Positions 1-9,566 of a stretch of 64,000 nt of DNA are shown here, in pieces. The stretch is taken from positions 1,037,501 to 1,101,500 of the forward strand of contig JACVTC010000048.1 in NCBI GenBank assembly GCA_016946835.1, given 5' to 3'. Under the pieces are notes generated by a model. It ran no database searches and was not told the origin of the DNA. It saw only the letters and a list, made by a program, of their open reading frames with translations. This DNA is from Neocallimastix lanati (nom. inval.). Its lineage: Eukaryota > Neocallimastigomycota > Neocallimastigomycetes > Neocallimastigales > Neocallimastigaceae. Every line of letters starts with the position of its first letter. Within the stretch, counting starts at the first letter, position 1. A program made the position numbers and the translations under genes.

Positions 1-10
1 AATATATTTA

Positions 11-162
<152 letters not shown>

Positions 163-716
163 ACAATAAGTTTTCTATACATAATATTTATAGACTTATA
201 AATATGTCTTAGAATACATGACAAATTAGTGTAACATAAAATGTAATATTTAAATATATTCTAATAATTCAGGTAAGTTATCAACCCCCCTCAAACCTAA
301 TTATTTTAAAGAATATAATTTAGTCTTCAAGTGTTTGTATGAATTATGAAATTTTTCTAATATTAAAATTTTCCTAATATTTTTCCTAATATCTATAAAC
401 TTTAAATTATTACTATTCTAAATTAATTTTCAGTTTTACATGAAATTAAAATTTTTTCTCAATTTTACATGAAATGGAGTTATTTTTCTATTTTACAAGA
501 AATAAAATTATTTTTCGTTTTTACATGAAAAGTAATAATTTTTTACAATTTTACGTGAAAAGTAATAATTTTTTGCAATTTTACATGAAAAGTAATAATT
601 TTTTACAATTTTAAATAAATAAAATAATTTTCAAATATAATATTAATTATCTAGTAGTTAAAATAATTATCTTAAATATAATTTAATTTAATGATTCCCC
701 CCCTAAACTAAGTATT

Positions 717-1191
<475 letters not shown>

Positions 1192-1492
1192 ATCGTTAAT
1201 AAGTATTAGATGAATCTATAATATAAACTAATTATATGATTTAAATATACTATTAATATTATGATGGAAACCTTTCTCTTCTTGAAGTATGATATTATAC
1301 CATCCAATATAATGAATTATTAAATTATTTAATATTTCATTAATTATTTTTCTAAAATTCATATTTATATTTTCTATTGATATTGTGTTTCTTTCATTTC
1401 AAGATAATTAATTTTTCAAAATAATTAATTTAATTAAATTTCGTTTTAAATTAACATTTTCATTTCCTATTTTCATTCCTATTTCCTATTCC

Positions 1493-1495
<3 letters not shown>

Positions 1496-1522
<27 letters not shown>
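1496..1522. repeat. Poly-A tract
   Basis: Homopolymer of roughly 26 A in non-coding DNA. Confidence 0.9.
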
Positions 1523-1523
<1 letters not shown>

Positions 1524-1939
1524 ATTCCTATTTCCCATAATTATATCATATTCCCCAAAAAATCCAATAAGTATCTATAAATATTTATATTTCTTATTCA
1601 ATGTTCTTTATCAATATTTTTAATATGTTGTAAATACTATAATACCATCGTATTATTGTCCAATGATATTTTCCAATTCCTCTCCCCTCAAATCTAAATG
1701 TTTAAAATAAATGTTTAGATTTGAAGATGAAGATTAAACTAAATATAATGAATGTAATAAATGAAATTCATAAACTATTCAAGAATTAACTTGAAGAATA
1801 ATATAAGTAATGATTAAATATTATTATCTTCATTAGGGTCTGAATTATTGGAAATACTGCCTTTATTGGGGTGATTCAAGTTTATCGTTAACAAAAATTA
1901 ATGTATTCTTGAACATTATCAGTTATAACTGGGTATCTA

Positions 1940-2475
1940 GTTATTTTCTTATATTTTTCATCATATATATATTTCTGTTTCATTGAAAAATTTAATTTCA
2001 TGTCTATTACTATTATCTTTGTAATTAACATGAACCCAATTGCTATTTCCAATAATAAATCGATCATAATCACCAAACTCAATTATAACATTGTATAAAT
2101 CTATGATATTTTTATCAAAATTTTTATCATTACATATAGATTGAAGATCTGCAGCTTCTTCTTTGGTGTGTTGACTATCAGAAGCGCCTTCCTACCTCTT
2201 TATTAAGTTTTTTTTTTTTTTTTTTTTTTGGCATCGGTATCCACTAAAACATGAATTGGTTTATTATAATTTATAAGGATAGGATCAAAGCAATCAACGA
2301 CGAGAGTTATAAATTTGTTTTTTATCTCAGGTGTTGGGGTGTTGTTGATTCCTTTTTTAATTGCTATACCTGAATAATAGAGTTCACCTAAGGTAAAATA
2401 TATTAGTTCTTTTTTGTAAAAATCATATATATCATCATTTTTTTTTTGTTCCTGTATCTCTAGATTTCTTAACAT
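1940..2475 (-). pseudogene. Peptidase M15 (D-Ala-D-Ala carboxypeptidase/endolysin type) pseudogene
   Basis: Read 5'->3' on the minus strand, three reading frames together cover a peptidase_M15_3-type domain. The first block (2203-2475) contains FTLGELYYSGIAIKKGINN and TPTPEI. After a frame change comes SGYRC (about 2230-2244), then a ~21-nt poly-A tract (2209-2229), then LNKEVG, a second frame change, and GASDSQHTKEEAADLQ (about 2135-2185). The last block has EFGDYD and WVHVNYK (about 2010-2070). The SxHxxxxAxD and WVH residues are the zinc ligands of the M15 family, and the upstream Glu is the usual catalytic acid. All are retained, but two frame breaks and the poly-A tract make it non-functional. 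The family is typical of Bacteroidota and their phages and is not expected in a fungus, so transfer from gut bacteria followed by decay is inferred. No live start codon can be chosen. Confidence 0.75.
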
Positions 2476-2479
2476 TATT

Positions 2480-2935
2480 AGAATAAATCATTATATTATA
2501 AATATTTTTTCACCTTTTTTTTTTACCTTTCCATTCTGTAGCTTTGGTTGAATTAAATAATAACTTTAAGTTTTTTTTTGCATTTTCAGTTCTATTCGAG
2601 AAATCTGTTACTTTGTCTATACCTAGTTTAATAATACTTTTACCTGAAAAATTATTAAGGTATTCAAAATTATCATTCATGCATTGAAGATAGCATGGTA
2701 TTGTCTTTTTATCATAATATTACCTTTAAAATAATCCTGAGGCACCTTTATCTAATATATTACCTAAAAAACCAGTAATAAATTTGAGCACATAGCCATA
2801 TTTTAGCATTCCTTTTAGCAGCCTCATTCATAGCTTCATTTTTAACTTCACCATAATTTAATTGTTCTTTAAGATTATTTATTGTTTTATTATTTTATAC
2901 TTTTATGTATATTATCCCTTTCGATACAACATTGA
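2480..2935 (-). pseudogene. Frameshifted coding relic upstream of the M15 domain
   Basis: Minus-strand translation gives fragments with coding character in alternating frames: EQLNYGEVKNEAMNEAAKRN, then FITGFLGNILDKGASGLF, then NDNFEYLNNFSGKSIIKLG followed by a Lys/Asn-rich segment. They run in the same direction as the M15 relic and end just before it, so they may be the N-terminal part of the same ancestral protein or a neighbouring transferred gene. I do not recognise the family. Confidence 0.4.
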
Positions 2936-2995
2936 ATTACTATCACTAATATTATAATTCTTATTTTCACTATTACTAATATCTCTATTATTAAC
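2936..2995 (-). pseudogene. Outer fragment of the LINE ORF interrupted by the Copia insertion
   Basis: On the minus strand this Asn/Ser-rich stretch continues the reading frame that ends at the other side of the Copia element (about 6586-6640), giving one open Asn-rich segment if the element and one TSD copy are removed. It stops at a TAA near 2933. It marks the site into which the Copia element jumped. Confidence 0.5.
2991..2995. repeat. Target-site duplication TTAAC, left copy
   Basis: TTAAC directly abuts the outer end of the left LTR and is repeated at 6581-6585 after the right LTR, the 5-bp duplication expected of Ty1/Copia integration. Confidence 0.85.
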
Positions 2996-3238
2996 TGTTA
3001 AGGAGTCAATATAAGATATGATGTGTACACAACAAAATGTATTATTATTTAATTAAATTTTATTTATTATTTATTAATTTATATGATTTAAAAAAGTATT
3101 TAAAAAGACTCAAAATATTAATTTCATAAAAAAATTTTCTTTTTATATTTTACATACAAATTATTACTTAATCAAATATTATAAATATTTATAATACTTA
3201 AATGTACAAAAGTTTAAATATTATGTTGAACTTTAACA
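2996..3238 (-). repeat. Copia 3' LTR
   Basis: 243 bp, TGTTAA...TTAACA ends, nearly identical to 6338-6580. It is the 3' LTR because the element reads on the minus strand. Confidence 0.93.
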
Positions 3239-3247
3239 TTCCCCCTA
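3239..3247 (-). other. Copia polypurine tract
   Basis: Minus-strand TAGGGGGAA immediately upstream of the 3' LTR; position and composition fit the plus-strand DNA primer of LTR elements. A similar AGGGGGAA precedes the right LTR of the element at 29.3-30.8 kb. Confidence 0.8.
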
Positions 3248-3340
3248 CATTAAGTATTATATAATATTTTAATTATTATATACAAGTTTTTTTTTTTTTT
3301 TTTTTTTTTAAAAATATATATATATACAATTAAAGAAATA

Positions 3341-4057
3341 TTATTCTTTGAAAATTAAATTTGTAAATTTTGTCATTTGTACTCCTGAGATACTTTTAGT
3401 TAATGGATCAGCTAACATGTTTTCAGTATTAATGTATTCTAATTCAATTTCGTTTTTCATAATCTCTTCTTGAATAAATTTATATCTTAAATCTATATGT
3501 TTACATCTTCCTTTAGAATTTGTATCTTGAGCAATTGCAATGCATGCTTTATTATCTACCATAATTTTAAATTTTATATCTTGATTAAATATTTCCTTAA
3601 ATAAATTTTTGAACCATAAAGCTTGTTTAGTACATTCAGTTAAACTAACAAATTCAGCTTCAGCAGTAGATAAAGTTACGTTTTTCTGTAACTGAGATTT
3701 CCATGAAATAGGGCTTTTTCCAAGTAAAAATATATATCCACTTGTAGATCTTCTCGTCTTTTCATCGTTAGCAAAATCTGAATCTGAGTATCCGATAAAT
3801 TTATTATTTTTATTATAATGTAAAGATTTATTTTTTGTACCATTTAAATATTGTAAGATGCTCATTAAATTTTTATAATCAGCTTCTGTTGGATTTTCAC
3901 ATATTCTTGATGCTTCACTTACAGAAAACATTATATCAGGCCTTGACTTTACAGCGATATATAGTAACGCACCAAGTAAAGATTTATATTCTTTTGGATC
4001 TATTAAATTTGAATTATTTCTTTCATGTTCTGTAATTTTCCTGCATGGTGTTTTAAT
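3341..4057 (-). pseudogene. Copia RNase H domain (3' part of pol)
   Basis: Translation contains hallmark Copia RNase H features in order: SRPDIMFSVSEAS linking from RT, GYSDSDFANDEKTRRSTSGY with the first catalytic Asp, STAEAEFVSLTECTKQALW with the catalytic Glu, VDNKACIAIAQ with the next Asp, RCKHIDLRYKFIQE, and ADPLTKSIS near the end. It is in the same frame as the RT ORF but separated from it by one in-frame TAA at 4058-4060. The domain itself has no other break. Confidence 0.9.
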
Positions 4058-4768
4058 TTATTTTGTTTTCTTCATATTATATTTTTCTATTATTTTATTA
4101 ATATAATCTATCTGATTTATTTTATAACCATCACTTGTTTTATAAATATTTATACCTATTATTTTAGTTGCATTAGAATCTTTAGAAATTTTATATTTAT
4201 CTTTTAATTTGCTTACTGTATAGTTTATTTCATTTTTAATTCCTGTTATTAAAATATCATCTACATATAATGTTAGTAAACATGTTAATTTATTATTTTT
4301 ATTATATTTCCCAAAGAGACATTTGTCAGTTTTGTAATTTCTAAAACTTATACTTACTAAGTAATTTGATATTTCATTATACCACATTCTTCCAGCCTGT
4401 TTTAAACCATAAAGAGCTTTTTTAAGTAGCCAGAATTTATTAGTATTAAAATTTTTATCACCATAAGGAATCTTTGTATAAATCTTTTCTTCCAAATCTG
4501 CATTCAAGTAAGCAGCTTTTATATCCAATTGTTTCAAATCCCAGTTGAACTTTGATGCAATAGCGACCGTAAGTCTTAGACTATCTGCTTGGACTGTTGG
4601 GGAGTATGTCTCTATAAAGTCTTCTCCAGCAATTTGCTGACAACCAAGAGCCACTAATCTTGCCTTTTTCTTCTTTTTATCCTTTTCGGCAAAGACCCAT
4701 TTAGTACCAATTATATTTGCGTCAGCTGGTATGTTTTTTACCACTTTCATAACATTGTTGTCGTACAT
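4058..4768 (-). pseudogene. Copia reverse transcriptase domain (5' part of pol)
   Basis: Carries the Copia RT signature: WVFAEKDKKKKKARLVALG, ETYSPTVQADSLRL, LKQLDIKAAYLNADLEE (motif A Asp), KALYGLKQAGRMWYN and LTLYVDDILITG (the YVDD catalytic motif). The frame continues upstream of the first Met into INSPESEEWKEAIDDELKNM, the usual segment before RT in Copia. An in-frame TAA (4058-4060) cuts it from RNase H; otherwise it looks functional. In the intact family this would be part of a single gag-pol polyprotein. Confidence 0.92.
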
Positions 4769-5037
4769 ATTTTTTAATTCGTCATCTATTGCTTCTTTCC
4801 ATTCTTCACTTTCTGGTGAATTAATAGCTTGTTGATACGTTGTTGGGATATTTGTTTTAATATTTAAAATTTTAAATCTTTTATTACTTACTGATTGTAA
4901 TTTTTCTTTTCTGGAAGTTAAATTTTCTTCATCTGAATCATCTGAATTATTGCTATGTGATCTTTTCTTGTTTATATATTTAAGTTTTCTTTCATTTAAA
5001 AATTCATTATCAGATTCACTATTATATTCATTTTCTT

Positions 5038-5330
5038 CTATTTTAGTTTTATTATTATTATTAATAATTTTATTACTATTATTATTATTGTCATTATTAT
5101 AAATATCTTTGTAATTATCATAATTATTATTAATATCATTATTATAAATATCGTTGTTATTATCATAATTATTATTATAATTATTATTAGATTTATCATT
5201 GTTCTTTTTAATAATATTTCCAGAGTAATAATTATTTTTGTTATTATATCTTTTATAATAATTTTTATTTTTGTAATTATTATTTTTATAATTTTTATCA
5301 TTATCATCTGATTTATTATTTTCTCTAATT
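5038..5330 (-). repeat. Asn-rich low-complexity linker of the Copia polyprotein
   Basis: Imprecise AAT/GAT/TAT triplet repeats that translate in the gag-pol frame to runs of Asn with Asp and Tyr. This linker occupies the place where protease and integrase would normally lie. Confidence 0.7.
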
Positions 5331-6235
5331 AAAAGATTATATTTACAATGATCAGTAGAGTGACCTTTAGTTTTGCATATATGACAATAATATTCGTTAA
5401 GAATTTTATTAGAATTATTATAATTTTTATTATTATTTGGTTTATTTTTATTTATATTATTGACATTTGAATCGTTTATAACGGTAGTTTTTGACCTTAA
5501 AATTTCGGCTTTTTCAAAAAAGTCATGCCTTTTGTTTAATTCTTTAATAAGATCATCAAAAGTTTTATAACTATAAATTGGTGGTGAATTTATACCAATT
5601 CTATCTAATTCATTTACTGCAAATAAAAGTTTAGTTTCCTCATCAAAAGGAATTCTTTTTAGTTTATTAGATTCAAATTTATGTTGTTCGAAAAGATTGT
5701 TTAATTCATTAATATATTAAATATAGTCATTGTTTATTAACTTAAGATTAATAATTTTATATTCAAGAATATTTAATAGTGCTTGGCCAGATTGATAGAA
5801 ACGGTTTTTTAATCTATCAATCATACTATAAGCAGTTTTACATCCTCGTAAATATTCTTGGTTTGATTTTTCTAAACTATTTATTATGATAGATTGAACC
5901 GCATTATCCGATTTTATTTGACCTCTGTTCATATTTGAATATTGGATTTCTTTTTCAATATAAATATCTAAATCATTGGCAATGAGATGTCTCTTTAAAG
6001 GCTCATACCAATCTAAGAAATTTTCTTTATTTAATACGAAATCTTTAATTTCAAAAATAGATTTAGTTATATTTCCATAATATTTGTTTATGATAATCCT
6101 TTTATCATTGGATTCATCATCTTCATATGAAGAAATCGATTCATCGTCCTTATTTTCAGTTGGATTCGATGAACTCGAACTCTCTTCAATATGATTATTA
6201 TTGTTATTCTTTCTTTTAGCCATTCTTTGGAACAT
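5331..6235 (-). pseudogene. Copia gag with CCHC zinc knuckle
   Basis: Begins MFQRMAKRKNNNNN; a second Met (MAKRK) lies four codons in. A Ser/Asp-rich leader is followed by FEIKDFVLNKENFLDWYEPL, typical of Copia gag (UBN2-like), which binds element RNA in the virus-like particle. After an in-frame TAA (5717-5719) the same frame continues with NELDRIGINSP and then the zinc knuckle CHICKTKGHSTDHC (CX2CX4HX4C, about 5350-5391). The stop means full-length gag is not produced without readthrough. Gag and pol share one frame, as in Copia and unlike frameshifting Ty1. Confidence 0.8.
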
Positions 6236-6315
6236 TAATATAAAATAATTAATTATATTATAAAGTCATTAAAATCATTAAAATGTTTTAAAAATTAAAA
6301 TTAATAATAGGTCTC

Positions 6316-6337
6316 TTGATATATGAGACTCTTAATC
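6316..6337 (-). other. Primer-binding site matching the tRNA-Lys(CUU) anticodon arm
   Basis: Just inside the 5' LTR the plus strand reads ATGAGACTCTTAATC. This matches the 5' side, anticodon loop and first 3' stem bases of the conserved eukaryotic tRNA-Lys(CUU), with the tRNA 3' cut expected at the LTR junction. This is the half-tRNA priming layout known for copia and Ty5 (which use initiator tRNA-Met), here apparently with a lysine tRNA. The same site with one mismatch adjoins the left LTR of the element at 29.3 kb. Confidence 0.65.
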
Positions 6338-6580
6338 TGTTAAGGAGTCAATATAAGATATGATGTGTACACAACAAAATGTATTATTATTTAATTAAAT
6401 TTTATTTATTATTTATTAATTTATATGATTTAAAAAAGTATTTAAAAAGACTCAAAATATTAATTTCATAAAAAAATTTTCTTTTTATATTTTACATACA
6501 AATTATTACTTATTCAAATATTATAAATATTTATAATACTTTAATGTACAAAAGTTTAAATATTATGTTGAACTTTAACA
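6338..6580 (-). repeat. Copia 5' LTR
   Basis: 243 bp, TG...CA ends, two differences from 2996-3238. It presumably holds the element's promoter. Confidence 0.93.
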
Positions 6581-6585
6581 TTAAC
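6581..6585. repeat. Target-site duplication TTAAC, right copy
   Basis: Matches 2991-2995. Confidence 0.85.
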
Positions 6586-7690
6586 AATATTATTCCTATT
6601 GTTATTATTATTTTTATTATAAACTTCGTTACGACTATTACCTTGATTCTTTAGTCCATGAGTAATGTGACATAGTAGGAATATTATTAGTGAGATGATT
6701 AATAATACATGATGAATTTTTCCATTTTCTAAAGCATCGTAATTGAGATATAGCACAGACAGCTGAAAGAGGAGGTATTCTCAATTCACGAGTAATATCA
6801 TAGAGACTAACAGAAGAATTGCGAGATTTAAATCCATAACTCCAATAAAGTCCTCTATTAATAATTTTTTGAGCTTTAGAGCATCTGCTCTTATTTGAAT
6901 CAAAGAGAGGAGCATAATATAAAACAAGACTAAGAATAAAGGAAATTAAAACATATTTCTTCAATAGGAGAGGAATAGATTTATTAATAAGAAATTGAAA
7001 GTACGGATTTAACTTGACATTTAAATTACTGTTTAATTTGGACTGTATAGGTTTCAATGATAAAGATTCATCAAAAGGCATACCAAGATAAGTATAGTTG
7101 TCAGTTTTAGGTAACTTAATTTGTTATTACCAATAAAGAAAGATGGATCTTCGTAATTTATCAGTTTAACGAAGTTAATCGGTTTTACAACAAGAGTAGC
7201 ACACTTACATTAATTAAAAAAGTCATTTCATTTATAAAAGCCCATTTATGAACCTTATTCAAATTTTCTTATGAGCTTGTTTAGATAGAGCAAATAAAAC
7301 AATATCATCGGCAAAAAAGTCCACCACAACAATATTGAGATTCTAAATATACACCATACTTATCACAGTCATCCAGTACAACATTAATGAGCAAATTGAA
7401 TAAAATAGGAGATAGAGGGCATCCTTGTCTAACACCACGATTAATCGAAAATTCTTCTAAGAGATTATCACTAAAAAAAAAAAAGCGCGAGCTTTAGAGG
7501 ATAGAGGTTCCTTAAAAACAGATGACATTTACCTCTAATTCCTAAGTTATATAATTTGATCAAAATAAATTTGATCAAAATATTAAAGATAAGTACTGAA
7601 TCATAGGCTTTTTTAAGATCAAGAAAAGCAAGATAAGTGAAATTTCCTTTAAATTTTCTTCTTTAACAAATTTCCCTAATTGAAATATAT
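6586..7690 (-). pseudogene. LINE (non-LTR retrotransposon) reverse-transcriptase relic
   Basis: Minus-strand fragments in shifting frames preserve the RT core in order: AFLDLKKAYDS (motif A, about 7600-7632), RGVRQGCPLSPILFNLLINV (motif B, 7381-7440), FFADDIVLF (motif C, about 7290-7320), YLGMPFDESLS (near 7080), then the C-terminal thumb/connection ORF (6638-7081) with LYYAPLFDSN, RELRIPPLSAVCA and SHYSWTKESR. Several frame breaks and stops make it inactive. The 5' end is missing and the 3' part was split by the Copia insertion. Confidence 0.88.
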
Positions 7691-8010
7691 AAACTAATAC
7701 ATTTTTCCTTATTTCTAAAGTCATTTTTATATCATAATATTAGTTGTTAAACTTTTATATATTTTTTTTTTTTAAACTTAGAGAATAGTTTTTTTTTTAA
7801 CGGCAGCAAAATTGTTTCATCTTTATTAATTAAATATTTGAAATAATACATGTAATAAAAAGATAAAAAAAAAGATAAAAAAATAAACAAAACATAAAAA
7901 AAACACAAAATAAAATAAAATAAAATAATGGTATAAAATATTCTAGCTTCATTTAATTAATATCTGTAAGACTTCACAAGGGCATTATTATACTGAAGTA
8001 TAATAATTCA
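7691..8010. other. No gene: LINE 3'-end-like low-complexity DNA
   Basis: A/T runs, including repeated AAAATAAAAT-type units on the plus strand at 7861-7925. It lies just downstream (minus strand) of the LINE C-terminal relic, so it probably contains that LINE's 3' UTR and tail. Nothing coding seen. Confidence 0.5.
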
Positions 8011-8921
8011 TTTTGACTTCGCAATGTTAATCATAATTTTAAGATACGAAATTATGATCTTCATTGGTTGCGCTAGCCCTGCTGGCCTGTCTTACTGTTT
8101 CTTCAGCATTGACGCTCTCGGTAGTAATAGTACGATTCGATTTGAACCTATTAAACAAAGACCATTGCTGGCCAATAGCAATCGGTATAATCGATTGAAG
8201 AAGAGCCTCAGTAACCACCAGGAATTAGTATCAGAATAAGCACCTGATTTCATCTGGCACTTAAATAGATCCTTTCATTCCCTTGTACTGTTATTAATAC
8301 TTCTTCCTCCAAGAAGGAAATTAAACACTTTTTCACACACACTGGAATCAACATACATATTATTTTCAATACTATTACTAACATTACTAATAATACTATT
8401 ACTAATATTACTATAACTATTATTACTATTACTATTATTACTATTACTATTATTACTATTACTATTATTACTATTACTATTATTACTATTACTATTATTA
8501 CTATTACTATTATTACTATTACTATTATTACTGTTGCTATTATCATTATTACTATTAACAATATCATTTGTTAGGTTGCCACGGTTAAAAGCATTATATA
8601 AAAATAAAATTTTATCATTAGCTTTACTACGAATATGATTGAAAAATGGACAATCAATTAACCAATGCCTTATCCAGTGTTTATTACTTTTACAGCAGGG
8701 ACAAAAATTAGGACACATTTAATCTATTATTTTTTCAGCTTTGACAATTCTAGCATCTAATCTATATCCGGTTCGTGCTCTCAATAGCCAATAGAAACTA
8801 TATGAAAGATCAGGATATTCATAACAAAGTTTTATAAATTTTGATGTTTCTTCGAATTTGTTTTTGTCATAAAACTCAGCTTTAATAGAATTGATTTTCA
8901 GTTCTATCCATTATTCCAACT
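8011..8921 (-). pseudogene. LINE C-terminal relic with zinc-knuckle (zf-RVT type) and NSNNS repeats
   Basis: Minus strand: YWLLRARTGYRLDARIVKAE (about 8758-8817) precedes MCPNFCPCCKSNKHW and HWLIDCPFF, a CxxC...HxxxxC zinc motif typical of the ends of LINE ORF2 proteins. A TAA at 8719-8721 separates the two blocks, and another in-frame stop lies near 8908. The protein then enters a 15-bp tandem repeat and ends with VCEKVFNFLLGGRS; a shifted frame continues with IGQQWSLFNRFKSN and ESVNAEETVRQASRASATNE (about 8040-8180). GC content is clearly above the surroundings. It is the 3' end of a LINE copy different from the RT relic beside it. Confidence 0.8.
8398..8535. repeat. 15-bp minisatellite coding for Asn/Ser
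   Basis: About eight copies of a unit close to ATTACTATTACTATT, read on the minus strand as NSNNS. It is embedded in the LINE C-terminal ORF, so the repeat expanded within coding sequence. Confidence 0.85.
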
Positions 8922-8924
8922 GAC

Positions 8925-9566
8925 TCATAGAGAAAATTCTTTAACTGTATTATTATTAATTTGAGTGTTATTAATATGATTGGAATTATAATAATTGATT
9001 GAATTGGAATTTGAATTTGAATATGAACTTGAATCTGAATTTAAACATAAATTTGAAATTGAACCTATACTTGAATTTGAACTTGTACTTGAACTTGTAC
9101 TTGAACTTGTACTTGAACTTGTACTTGAACTTGTACTTGAACTTGAACATGAATATGTATTTGAACTTGAATTTGAATTTTGGCTTGAACTTGTACTTGA
9201 GATTGAAATAGTGAATAAATTGATTTTATATGATGAATTCACTTTTTCTGATAAGGTAAAATGTTTCCTTTTGAGAGAAGAAAAACTATATTTATGATTC
9301 CTTTTGCTACAATTAATAACATTAATTGAAGCGCGTTTGAAACTATTAGCAATACATTCAGTAATAGATGTTATTTCTTCTTCATTACCTACTATTTTAA
9401 TTTTAAAGAATACATCATTAAAATTAGCAATACCTTTAATTGATAAAACCTTAATATTTAATTCTTTCAGAATTTTCTTTAAATATCTTCTCATTTTGAT
9501 TTCTGGCCAAGATCGAAGTCCGCGGAAAAGAGTAGTTTCGTATTCTCCATTGAAATACCGTAGCAC
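8925..9566 (-). pseudogene. LINE-associated Ser-rich ORF (possible ORF1-type remnant)
   Basis: Open for 213 codons on the minus strand. The N-terminal half has mixed composition (TLFRGLRSWPEIKMRRYLKK, then KVLSIKGIANFNDVFFKIKI), which could be an RNA-binding fold like those in LINE ORF1 proteins. The C-terminal half is a Ser/Thr run from a 12-bp repeat, then Asn-rich. It ends just before the LINE C-terminal relic and reads the same way, so I assign it to that element. The plus-strand Leu/Glu ORFs across it are antisense shadows of the repeat. No close family recognised. Confidence 0.45.
9076..9150. repeat. 12-bp minisatellite (CTTGTACTTGAA)n
   Basis: About six copies of a 12-mer encoding Ser-Ser-Ser-Thr on the minus strand, inside the Ser-rich ORF. 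Confidence 0.85.

Larger units (their letters stand above)
2996..6580 (-). mobile_element. Ty1/Copia LTR retrotransposon, internally deleted, recent insertion
   Basis: A 3,585-bp element on the minus strand bounded by two 243-bp LTRs that start TG, end CA and differ at only two positions, with a perfect TTAAC target duplication. Internally, in transcript order: a primer-binding site, a gag ORF with zinc knuckle, an Asn-rich linker, reverse transcriptase, RNase H and a polypurine tract. Copia elements normally encode protease and integrase between gag and RT; here the gag zinc knuckle leads through the linker straight into the sequence preceding RT, and neither an integrase HHCC/DDE core nor a protease motif is visible. 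It is therefore a deletion derivative, probably moved by proteins from a full copy. Its insertion splits a LINE relic. Confidence 0.93.
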
